Positions 57,078 to 64,000 of a DNA stretch of 64,000 nt are shown here, piece after piece. The notes under the pieces were generated by a model, which was not told the DNA's origin, made no database searches, and was given only the letters and a program-made list of their open reading frames with translations. How positions within the stretch are numbered: position 1 is the stretch's first letter; every line of letters starts with the position of its first letter. The DNA is from Sedimenticola sp. Lineage in GTDB: Bacteria; Pseudomonadota; Gammaproteobacteria; Chromatiales; Chromatiaceae. The stretch spans positions 1 to 64,000 of the forward strand of contig JALXAM010000064.1 in assembly GCA_026992075.1 (NCBI GenBank), given 5' to 3'. Made by a program: the position numbers and the translations under genes.

Positions 57078-59924
57078 ATGTCGTTGAAACCTTGGCGAGA
57101 GATCGCCATTCCCCATAAAGACGTCTTACAGGGCACCTTCAAACAGTCGGAGTTCGCCGCGGACATCACCCAGGTGGCCAACGGCACGGCGCCGGCTGAA
57201 TACCAGGACGCCGAGCAGTTCTTCGCCCGCACCTATATCACCGAGGGCATGCGGCTGCTGCTGATCTCGGTGGCCCAGCGCCTGGCGGGCCAGGGCGGCG
57301 ACCCGGTCATCCAGTTGCAGACCGCGTTCGGTGGTGGCAAGACCCATACGCTGCTTGCTGTCTATCACCTGGCTTCGCGCTCAGTGCCCACCTCCCGCCT
57401 CAGCGGGATTCCGCCCCTACTCGACGAGGCGGGTATCACGGATCTGCCCGAGGCACGGGTGGCCGTGATCGACGGTATCAAGCTCTCACCCAGTCAGCCC
57501 CGGAAACAGGGCAAACACACCATCAACACGCTCTGGGGCGAGCTGGCCTGGCAACTGCTGGGTGAGGCAGGCTTCGAGCAGGTGGCCGACAGCGATCGGG
57601 ACGGCACCTCGCCCGGCAAGGAGATCCTGACGGATCTGATTCGTCAGGCCGCGCCCTGCGTGATCCTGATGGATGAGCTGGTGGCCTTCATCCGTCAGCT
57701 TGAGATCGGCAAGCAGTACAAGGCGGGCACCTTCGACAGCAACATCAGTTTCATCCAGGCGCTTACCGAGGCCATGAAGGCCGTCCCCAACGCCATCCTG
57801 CTCGCTTCCTTGCCGGAATCGAAGGTCGAAGCCGGCGGCACCATGGGACAGCGGGCCCTGGAAGCCCTGGAGAAGTATTTCGCTCGGGTTGAATCGGTCT
57901 GGAAGCCGGTTGCGACCGAGGAAGCCTTCGAGATCGTTCGCCGGCGCCTGTTCGAAAATCCCGGCGACCGGGCGGAGGTGGAAGGAATCAGCCGCCAGTT
58001 CTCGGACTTCTACCGGCAGCACGCCGAGAAGTTCCCGGTGGAAACCCAGACCAACGAATATTTCGAGCGCCTGTGCCGCTCCTATCCGATTCACCCGGAG
58101 ATCTTCGATCGCCTGTACGAGGACTGGTCCACGCTGGAGAAGTTTCAGCGCACCCGTGGCGTGCTTCAGTACATGGCCATCGTGATCCACCGGCTGTGGA
58201 ATACGGACAATCGCGATGCGCTCATCATGCCTGGGACGCTGCCCCTAGATGACAGCAATGTGCGCACCAAGAGCATCCATTATCTGCCCCAGGGCTGGGA
58301 GCCGGTGATCGAGCGTGAGATCGACGGCCCGCATTCCGTGCCGGCGGAGATCGACGGCCATGACACCCGGTTCGGCAGCGTTCAGGCCGCGCGCCGGACA
58401 ACCCGCACCATCTTTCTCGGCAGCGCGCCTGCTGCGGCAAACCAAGCTGTTCGTGGCATCCAGACCGAGCGTATCCTGCTCGGTGCCGTTCAGCCCGGCC
58501 AGACCGTCGGGGTGTTCGAGGATGTGCTGAAACGTCTGCGTGACCGGCTCCATTACCTTTATTCCGAGCAGGACCGCTATTGGTTCGACACGCGCCCGAA
58601 CCTGCGCCGGGAGATGGAGAGCCGGAAGCAGAATATCGAAAAGGGTGTGCTCAATGACCTGATCAAGCAGCGGGTAACCCGGGTTTTCGGCAAGAATCAC
58701 CATTTCGGTGGTATCCATGTTTTTACCCCTTCAGTGGATATCCCTGACGACTATGGAACAGGACCACGGCTGGTGGTGTTGCCTCCCGAAGCGGCCTACA
58801 CCCGGGGCGAGACCAATCCGGCCTGGTCACAAGCCGAAGAAATCTTGCGCAAGCGGGGTGACCAGCCACGCCAGAAACAGAACCGGCTGATCTTTTTGGC
58901 GCCGGACTTCGACGTGGTCGGCCGCCTGAAGGAACAGGGACGCATCTACCTGGCATGGGACTCCATCGTTACGGACATCGAAAATGGCACCCTCAACCAG
59001 GATATTTCCCATCTCAACCAGGCGAAGCGCAGCAGGGATCATGCCGAGCAGTCCTTGAGTCAGTTGATACGGGAGACCTGGAAATGGCTGATTGCGCCGG
59101 TTGAAGACTTCGTGAAAGGCAAGCCCCAACTGGAGTGGGAAGCGGTTCAGGTCTCACCCACCGCCCCCAACCTCATCCAGGCAATCGAAGACAAATTGCG
59201 TGAAGAGGAATGGCTGATCTATGAGTGGTCGCCCATCCACCTGCGCAATCTGCTCAAGCAGTGGTATCTGAAGGACGGCGAAACGGAAGTGAGCGCGCTC
59301 AAGGTATGGCAGGACACCTGCCATTACCTCTATCTGCCCCGGCTGGTCAATGACCAGGTATTCCGGGATGCTATCGCCAAGGGTATCGAGACAGAAGACT
59401 ATTTCGGATTCGCCGCGGGCAGGGACGGCGACCGCTACCTTGGCTTTGTCTTTGGGCAGCCTGCGGTGATCATGTTGGATGAGAACTCGCTGCTGATCGA
59501 TCGTGAGGTAGCCGTAGCTTACCGTGAGCGTACACAACCGCCATCCCCGCCTGCTCCTGAACAGGATGAAATTGGCAGCGGATCCGGTACCGCCACTACA
59601 ACCAGCTATGGAGTAAACGGGACGGGGATACAAAATCTGGCTTCTGGAAGTGTTGGGGAAACCGGTAGGGGTACACCGGCGGCAACCAAAAAGCACTTCT
59701 ATGGTACCGTCACACTCGACCCGATCAGGGCGAAAATGGATTTCGCAACCATCATGGATGAGATCGTTCAGCAATTCACTTCCCGACTTGGCGTGGATGT
59801 CAAAATCTCTGTCGAGATTCAGGCGCAGAACAAGGAAGGCTTTGATGAATCACTTCAACGCATCATCAAGGAAAATTGCAACGTGCTGAAATTCGATACC
59901 TCGGAATTTGAGAACGGGGAATGA
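57078..59924 (+). CDS. DUF499 family AAA-type ATPase
   Basis: 948 residues. Walker [14 protein letters not shown] with GGGKTH at 85-90 and Walker [12 protein letters not shown] near 193-203. The N-terminus ([21 protein letters not shown]) and [15 protein letters not shown]-like block fit DUF499, a large ATPase found beside DUF1156 methylases. Residues about 845-885 form a Gly/Ser/Thr-rich linker before a small C-terminal domain. ATP-driven assembly or loading of the defence complex is a reasonable inference. Its stop overlaps the broken HI0074-like gene (ATGA). Confidence 0.87.
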   Translation: MSLKPWREIAIPHKDVLQGTFKQSEFAADITQVANGTAPAEYQDAEQFFARTYITEGMRLLLISVAQRLAGQGGDPVIQLQTAFGGGKTHTLLAVYHLASRSVPTSRLSGIPPLLDEAGITDLPEARVAVIDGIKLSPSQPRKQGKHTINTLWGELAWQLLGEAGFEQVADSDRDGTSPGKEILTDLIRQAAPCVILMDELVAFIRQLEIGKQYKAGTFDSNISFIQALTEAMKAVPNAILLASLPESKVEAGGTMGQRALEALEKYFARVESVWKPVATEEAFEIVRRRLFENPGDRAEVEGISRQFSDFYRQHAEKFPVETQTNEYFERLCRSYPIHPEIFDRLYEDWSTLEKFQRTRGVLQYMAIVIHRLWNTDNRDALIMPGTLPLDDSNVRTKSIHYLPQGWEPVIEREIDGPHSVPAEIDGHDTRFGSVQAARRTTRTIFLGSAPAAANQAVRGIQTERILLGAVQPGQTVGVFEDVLKRLRDRLHYLYSEQDRYWFDTRPNLRREMESRKQNIEKGVLNDLIKQRVTRVFGKNHHFGGIHVFTPSVDIPDDYGTGPRLVVLPPEAAYTRGETNPAWSQAEEILRKRGDQPRQKQNRLIFLAPDFDVVGRLKEQGRIYLAWDSIVTDIENGTLNQDISHLNQAKRSRDHAEQSLSQLIRETWKWLIAPVEDFVKGKPQLEWEAVQVSPTAPNLIQAIEDKLREEEWLIYEWSPIHLRNLLKQWYLKDGETEVSALKVWQDTCHYLYLPRLVNDQVFRDAIAKGIETEDYFGFAAGRDGDRYLGFVFGQPAVIMLDENSLLIDREVAVAYRERTQPPSPPAPEQDEIGSGSGTATTTSYGVNGTGIQNLASGSVGETGRGTPAATKKHFYGTVTLDPIRAKMDFATIMDEIVQQFTSRLGVDVKISVEIQAQNKEGFDESLQRIIKENCNVLKFDTSEFENGE

Positions 59925-60324
59925 CGACTGACAGTACCATTTCAAGGCTGCGACCGCGTAGCGCCCAGTTTCAGCAGGCGGTTCGGCGTTTGCAAGAGCC
60001 CTGCGCCCAGCCGGAAAACGAGTTCGTTCGGGACTTGGTGATCCAGCGCTTTGAGTTCTGTTTCGAGCTTGGCTGGAAAATGCTTCGCCTCAAACTGCTG
60101 GAGGAAGGCGTCGAGGCCAATACCCCCCCGCGTCAGCATTCGGGAAGCCGTTGCGGCGGGCTTTCTCGATGACGGTAATCAGTGGTCGCAAATGTTGCAG
60201 AAACGAAACCAGCCACACTTACGACGAAGTCTTGGCGCGCGAGGTGTATGCCTTCGTTTGCAAACTCAAACAGGCGATACTCGATTACGGTTTGCCTCTT
60301 TATCCGTCCATGGTGAACGGGTGA
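59921..60324 (+). pseudogene. HI0074-family nucleotidyltransferase substrate-binding (HepT-like) gene with two frameshifts
   Basis: Three frames together encode one HI0074-type protein. Frame 1 gives VIQRFEFCFELGWKMLRLKL, then a run of seven Cs (60123-60129) shifts it; frame 2 gives VSIREAVAAGFLDDGNQW; frame 3, entered near 60208, gives TSHTYDEVLAREVYAF and ends at TGA 60322-60324. The family normally pairs with an MNT nucleotidyltransferase as a toxin-antitoxin module, but no MNT gene is next to it. Either the gene is decayed or the C7 run allows slippage. Confidence 0.78.
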
Positions 60325-60330
60325 TTTTCA

Positions 60331-60879
60331 TTAGTTGCCGCTGAACTCAGCGGACGCGTTGTGCCTGACCCTCAACTCTTTCAGGGCGCCTTCCAGGCTT
60401 CCATCCGCGCCGATGGCCTCCCAGAACCGGCGGAAATCGGCCTCGAGGTTCTCCAGCCGCGCCTCCATCACTCTGGACTTGCCGCGCAGGAAGCAGCGGA
60501 TGTTGGCTTCCACCGTCTCCAGGTAGTCCAACGCCAGGATCAGGGGGTCGATGTCGGGGTCGGAGCCCAGGAGAATCCCCTCACCATAGGCCCGGAGGAT
60601 GCCGAAATCACGGCGGCGGGCGAAGCTGCGTGCGGTGGCCTGCCGTTCCCGCCGCAGGTGTACATAGAAAGCGTCGTCGCCATAGGTCTCGTCGAGACGT
60701 CCCAACAGCCAGCTCAGCCGGTTGTCCGCCTCGATGTGATCCGGCGGGTAGGCGAGCCGCGCTTCTCCCACCAAGTGGGTGCGGCTCTCGTGGCCGGCGC
60801 TGTAATTGGTGATATGGCGGCAGGCCTGGATCCAGGTCATGGAGCCGCAGCGACCGCTGTTGAGCACGAAGACGTTCAC
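60331..60879 (-). CDS. Sulfotransferase-like P-loop protein
   Basis: 182 residues. The start VFVLNSGRCGSMTW resembles the 5'-phosphosulfate-binding loop of sulfotransferases (R-S-G-S-T-W type). Length is shorter than typical members and I see no further signature besides a possible HLRRERQATARSFA block (binding of the 3'-phosphate). Substrate unknown. Converges on the broken HI0074 gene; likely first gene after the defence cassette on the core-genome side. Confidence 0.6.
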   Translation of the reverse strand: MNVFVLNSGRCGSMTWIQACRHITNYSAGHESRTHLVGEARLAYPPDHIEADNRLSWLLGRLDETYGDDAFYVHLRRERQATARSFARRRDFGILRAYGEGILLGSDPDIDPLILALDYLETVEANIRCFLRGKSRVMEARLENLEADFRRFWEAIGADGSLEGALKELRVRHNASAEFSGN

Positions 60880-60886
60880 GCCATTT

Positions 60887-61309
60887 TCAGGTGAGCTCGG
60901 CGATGCGTTCCATCTGTTCCAGGCTGAACCGTGCCTCCACCAGCGGGAACAGCTGCCGCTCCTCCAGCCGGGTATGGTCGCGCAGTAGCTCGCCGAATTC
61001 GCGTAGGGAACTGCAGTCGCCGTCCTTCATGCGGCGGGCCATCTCCCGCATCTTGTCGTGTTCGGCCACCAGTTGTTCGCCCAGCGAGCGGATGGGGCCA
61101 TTCATCTCCCGGGTCACCGAGAAGATGGCCGCCTCCTCGTTGGCGAAGTGCCGTTCCCAGGTGCGGTCGAAATCCTCGGCGATCTCCCGGCAGAGCGCCT
61201 GGATGCGCTCCGGGTCGCCGCTGTCGAGGGTGTCCAGACAACGCTTGGCCAGCCGCAGTGACTGGTGGTGCTCCCGCGACAGGTTGGTGAGTTGCTCGGC
61301 CCTTTTCAT
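60887..61309 (-). CDS. Hemerythrin-domain protein
   Basis: 140 residues of one HHE domain: SREHHQSLRLAKRC, RHFANEEAAIFSV, AEHDKMREM and RDHTRLEERQLFPLVE give the usual His and Glu ligands of a di-iron site. The start ATG overlaps the DUF3108 stop (ATGA), so it is translated with the purM-purN-DUF3108 unit. Possible roles are oxygen sensing, storage or iron-sulfur repair; the sequence does not decide. Different in sequence from the hemerythrin at 16017. Confidence 0.85.
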   Translation of the reverse strand: MKRAEQLTNLSREHHQSLRLAKRCLDTLDSGDPERIQALCREIAEDFDRTWERHFANEEAAIFSVTREMNGPIRSLGEQLVAEHDKMREMARRMKDGDCSSLREFGELLRDHTRLEERQLFPLVEARFSLEQMERIAELT

Positions 61310-62010
61310 GGTTTCTCCAGACGTAGCAGTTCCATGCGGACCACGCCATCTCCGGCGTCGTGCTCCATCAGCAGCGGCACCCAGGCGCGGTTCACCGCCA
61401 GCCAGAGTCGGCGGGTGGGATGGCTGCGGTCGCTCCCGGAATAGATCACCACCTCCTGAGCCAGCAGCCGGCCGGCCGCGGTGTCCAGGTGCTTGCGCAG
61501 CTTCTTGTGCAGGGTGATCCGTTCCGCGCCGTCGGGTGCCACCCGGGGAAAACTGGCCTCGGCGCGCAGGCCGGCGGAGAGCGCCATGGCGCGCAGCAGG
61601 TAACTGAGGCGGTCCTGGGCTCCCTCCTCGAGACGGTATTGCTGCCGGGTCTCCCCTTGCTGCAGGGTGAGCAACCGTTGCTTCCAGTCGAAGAAGAGTT
61701 CCACCATGTGGGTCTTGCCCGCCTGTTTCACTGCGTAGTAGTAATTGTCGGGCTCGGGACGACTGCCGTCGAAATGGCCGTGGCTCGATTCCAATACCTC
61801 GTGGTCCGTGGCCTCGTCGGCCATCTTGCCGGCCGGGCGGGTGGTTGCCTTGAAGCGGTATTCCTTGCCCTGCTCCAGGATGCGAAGGCTGAAATGGGCC
61901 TCGCCTTTCAACTCACCGTTGTAGAAGAGCCGGTAGTCGGCCTCGAAGTCCTCCAGCGCCAGCGCGGCGGTGGCGTGCAGCAGCCCCAGCAGGATCCACC
62001 ACGGCTTCAC
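61306..62010 (-). CDS. DUF3108 family periplasmic protein
   Basis: 234 residues; GTG start overlaps the purN stop (GTGA). Residues 1-19 form a signal peptide (WWILLGLLHATAALALEDF), then the family block FEADYRLFYNGELKGEAHFSL and AVKQAGKTHMVELFFDWKQRLL. DUF3108 proteins are beta-rich and their function is not known; they often lie next to purN. The upstream in-frame ATG at 62103 lies within purN and is rejected. Confidence 0.82.
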   Translation of the reverse strand: MKPWWILLGLLHATAALALEDFEADYRLFYNGELKGEAHFSLRILEQGKEYRFKATTRPAGKMADEATDHEVLESSHGHFDGSRPEPDNYYYAVKQAGKTHMVELFFDWKQRLLTLQQGETRQQYRLEEGAQDRLSYLLRAMALSAGLRAEASFPRVAPDGAERITLHKKLRKHLDTAAGRLLAQEVVIYSGSDRSHPTRRLWLAVNRAWVPLLMEHDAGDGVVRMELLRLEKP

Positions 62011-62666
62011 GAGGCGCTCTCCAGTTGCAACGGCTGTTCCAGGGGCCGGCCGTCGAACCAGGCGCGGCCATCCCGCAGTTCCAGCCGGCCCTCGGCGAAC
62101 CATTGCACCGCCTGGGGATAGAGGCGGTGCTCCTGCTCCAGGACCCTTGCTGCCAGTGTTTCCGGCGTGTCGTCCGGTTTCACCGGAACCCGGGCCTGCA
62201 CGATTACCGGTCCGCCATCCAGCTCCTCGGTGACGAAGTGGATGCTGGCGCCATGTTCCCGTTCCCCCGCTTCCAGGGCCCGGGCATGGGTATGGAGCCC
62301 CTGGAACTTCGGCAACAGGGAGGGATGGATGTTGAGCATGCGCCCCCGATAATGTTCTACGAACCAGGGCGTGAGAATGCGCATGAATCCCGCCAGCAGC
62401 ACCAGCCGTGGCCGGTAGCGGTCGATGCGCTCCGCCAGCGCCCGGTCGAATCGCTCCCGGTCGGCGTAGTCGCGATGATCCACCACCTCGGTGGGAATGC
62501 CGGCCCGGCGGGCCCGCTCCAGGCCATAGGCCTCCGCCACGTTGCTGATCACGGCGCGGATCTCGATGGGCAGGTCCCGCTGTGCCGCATCGATTAGGGC
62601 CTGCAGGTTGGTGCCGCCGCCGGAGATGAGCACCACCACCGGCAGCCGTGGGGTCACTTCATTCAT
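62007..62666 (-). CDS. purN: Phosphoribosylglycinamide formyltransferase
   Basis: 219 residues. The GART signature is complete: [16 protein letters not shown] near the start, catalytic N and H in [21 protein letters not shown] and the Asp in [12 protein letters not shown]. It transfers a formyl group from 10-formyl-THF to GAR in purine synthesis. The start overlaps purM by 8 nt, and DUF3108 overlaps its stop, making one operon. Confidence 0.96.
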   Translation of the reverse strand: MNEVTPRLPVVVLISGGGTNLQALIDAAQRDLPIEIRAVISNVAEAYGLERARRAGIPTEVVDHRDYADRERFDRALAERIDRYRPRLVLLAGFMRILTPWFVEHYRGRMLNIHPSLLPKFQGLHTHARALEAGEREHGASIHFVTEELDGGPVIVQARVPVKPDDTPETLAARVLEQEHRLYPQAVQWFAEGRLELRDGRAWFDGRPLEQPLQLESAS

Positions 62667-63705
62667 GGATCACACGGGGTTCGCCTTCGGATTTGCGGAT
62701 CTCGCCGATGGCGTAGACGGTCTCTCCCGCCGCCTCCAGCAGCCGGGTGGCCTCCTTCTCCACCTCCGGTGGCAGGCAGATCACCATGCCGATGCCGACG
62801 TTGAAGGTGCGCAGCATCTCCTGTTCCTGGATGTTGCCCGCTTCCTGCAGCCACTGGAATACCGGCGGTCTGGGCCAGCTGCCGGTGTCCACGAAGGCGG
62901 CGGTGCCGGCGGGCAGCACCCGTGGCAGGTTCTCCAGCAGCCCGCCGCCGGTGATGTGAGCCAGGGCGTGCACCTCCACCGACCGCAGCAGTTGCAGCAG
63001 GGGCTTCACATAGATGCGGGTGGGGGCCAGCAACGCCTCTCCGAGGGTGGTGCCGCCGAAGGAGGCGCCCAGGTCCGCGCCGCTCACCTCGATCACCTTG
63101 CGGATGAGGGAATAGCCGTTGGAGTGGGGACCGGAGGAGGCCAGCCCCAGCAGCCGGTCGCCGGGTTGCACCCGATCACCTTGCAGGATACGGGATTTCT
63201 CCACGATGCCCACCGCGAAACCGGCCAGGTCGTACTCCTCCTCGTCGTACATGCCGGGCATCTCGGCAGTCTCTCCGCCGGTGAGCGCGCAGCCCGCCAG
63301 CTCACAGCCCCGGGCGATGCCGGCGATCACCTCGGCGGCCTGCTCCACCGAGAGGCGGCCGGTGGCGTAGTAGTCGAGAAAGAAGAGGGGCTCGGCTCCG
63401 GCCACCACGATGTCGTTGACGCACATGGCCACCAGGTCGATGCCGATGGTGTCGTGCCGGCCCAGCATCATGGCCAGCTTGAGCTTGGTGCCCACCCCGT
63501 CGGTGCCCGAAACCAACACCGGCTCGCGGTAGTCGGCCACCGGCAGCTCGAACAGGGCGCCGAATCCTCCCAGGCCGGTGAGCACCCCGGGGCGGAAGGT
63601 GCGTTTCACCAAGGGCTTGATCCGTTCCACCAGCGCGTTGCCGGCGTCGATGTCGACACCGGCCTGGCGATAGCTCAGGCCTTGGGAGGAATCCGGTTGG
63701 GTCAT
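62659..63705 (-). CDS. purM: Phosphoribosylformylglycinamidine cyclo-ligase
   Basis: 348 residues from the ATG at 63705 ([23 protein letters not shown]). AIR synthetase blocks: [58 protein letters not shown] and [13 protein letters not shown]. It closes the imidazole ring in purine synthesis. First gene of the purM-purN-DUF3108-hemerythrin unit; divergent from the DUF2066 gene, a frequent gammaproteobacterial pairing. Confidence 0.96.
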   Translation of the reverse strand: MTQPDSSQGLSYRQAGVDIDAGNALVERIKPLVKRTFRPGVLTGLGGFGALFELPVADYREPVLVSGTDGVGTKLKLAMMLGRHDTIGIDLVAMCVNDIVVAGAEPLFFLDYYATGRLSVEQAAEVIAGIARGCELAGCALTGGETAEMPGMYDEEEYDLAGFAVGIVEKSRILQGDRVQPGDRLLGLASSGPHSNGYSLIRKVIEVSGADLGASFGGTTLGEALLAPTRIYVKPLLQLLRSVEVHALAHITGGGLLENLPRVLPAGTAAFVDTGSWPRPPVFQWLQEAGNIQEQEMLRTFNVGIGMVICLPPEVEKEATRLLEAAGETVYAIGEIRKSEGEPRVIHE

Positions 63706-63853
63706 GGTTCGCCTCGCGGGTTGACCGGAAAGAACGCGCCACATTGTACCAATTCGACCGTCTCCCTGGTTCGCCGGGTGGTGGATCGATTGCTCCGGAT
63801 CGGCAGCGGGGCAGCAATTCTCCCGGGTTCCGCAGGCTGTTAAAATGCAACGA

Positions 63854-64000
63854 TGAAATCGATTCGGCTGCTGATCCTGTTTCTTTTTTTCCTGCCCTTG
63901 CCGCTGCAGGCGGGCATGGATCTTCTTTCCGCCACCGTGTCCATCGAGGGTGATTCACCGGAAGCGCGTCGGGCGGCTATGGCCGAGGCGCTGCGCCAGG
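63854..64000 (+). CDS. DUF2066-like exported protein, cut by window edge
   Basis: 49 residues are visible from the ATG at 63854. A signal peptide ([17 protein letters not shown]) is followed by [21 protein letters not shown], the start pattern of DUF2066 proteins, which are often found beside purM. A TTAAAAT at 63841-63847 is too close to be its main -10. The rest lies outside the window. Confidence 0.68.

Overview
The window is high-GC (roughly 63-65% by eye) chromosomal DNA from a gammaproteobacterium. FabA, ArgG, TamA/TamB, OxyR, MetG-Mrp-Dcd and PurM-PurN in typical gammaproteobacterial neighbourhoods support this. A DsrC/TusE-family protein, a rubrerythrin/heterodisulfide-reductase-like/DUF3501 operon and a TAXI-TRAP binding protein fit a Chromatiales-like, possibly sulfur-metabolising lineage. 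The lineage is an inference; no rRNA or tRNA gene was seen to fix it.

Layout. 0-8.3 kb: an exported Gly/Tyr-rich protein cut by the window edge, then sfsA, cpdA, fabA, proS, argG, an alarmone-hydrolase-like HD protein carrying CBS-like and HEPN regions, a DUF523 protein and a lysine-rich DUF2934 protein. 8.4-13.9 kb: tamA-tamB outer-membrane assembly pair. 14.1-16.4 kb: a bufferin copper-binding peptide operon (bufA2-bufB-bufC) and a hemerythrin. 16.5-23.9 kb: a nitrobindin-like protein and a five-gene, fully overlapping AmmeMemoRadiSam operon headed by a 1233-residue membrane redox fusion. 24-29 kb: YfdX with a DsrC-like protein, a PA0069-type radical SAM protein, a CFA-synthase-like methyltransferase, and a dedicated ACP with a NodE-like ketosynthase. 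29.5-33 kb: convergent rpfC/rpfF, a diffusible-signal-factor quorum-sensing pair. 33.2-36.8 kb: oxyR, a near-canonical OxyR operator, and the rubrerythrin operon. 36.9-48 kb: housekeeping genes (pabB, msrB, a diguanylate cyclase, mliC remnant, metG, apbC, dcd) punctuated by structured repeats. 48.1-60.3 kb: a defence-type cassette (SNF2 helicase with DUF3883, HEPN protein, DUF1156 DNA methylase, DUF262/DUF1524 protein, DUF499 ATPase, broken HI0074-family gene). 60.3-64 kb: sulfotransferase-like protein, hemerythrin, DUF3108, purN, purM and a divergent DUF2066 gene cut by the edge.

The most interesting points are: (1) the defence cassette, with an AT-rich HEPN gene inserted in it and mosaic base composition inside the methylase; (2) a dispersed repeat of which two copies share a nearly identical 52-nt core while their long flanking arms are unrelated between copies yet perfectly self-complementary within each copy, and a third copy, with an expanded core, appears to have removed the start codon of mliC; (3) the AmmeMemoRadiSam operon fused to a flavin/iron-sulfur membrane electron-transfer protein; (4) an HD(SpoT/MESH1-like)-CBS-HEPN architecture; (5) a DSF system paired with its own ACP and ketosynthase.
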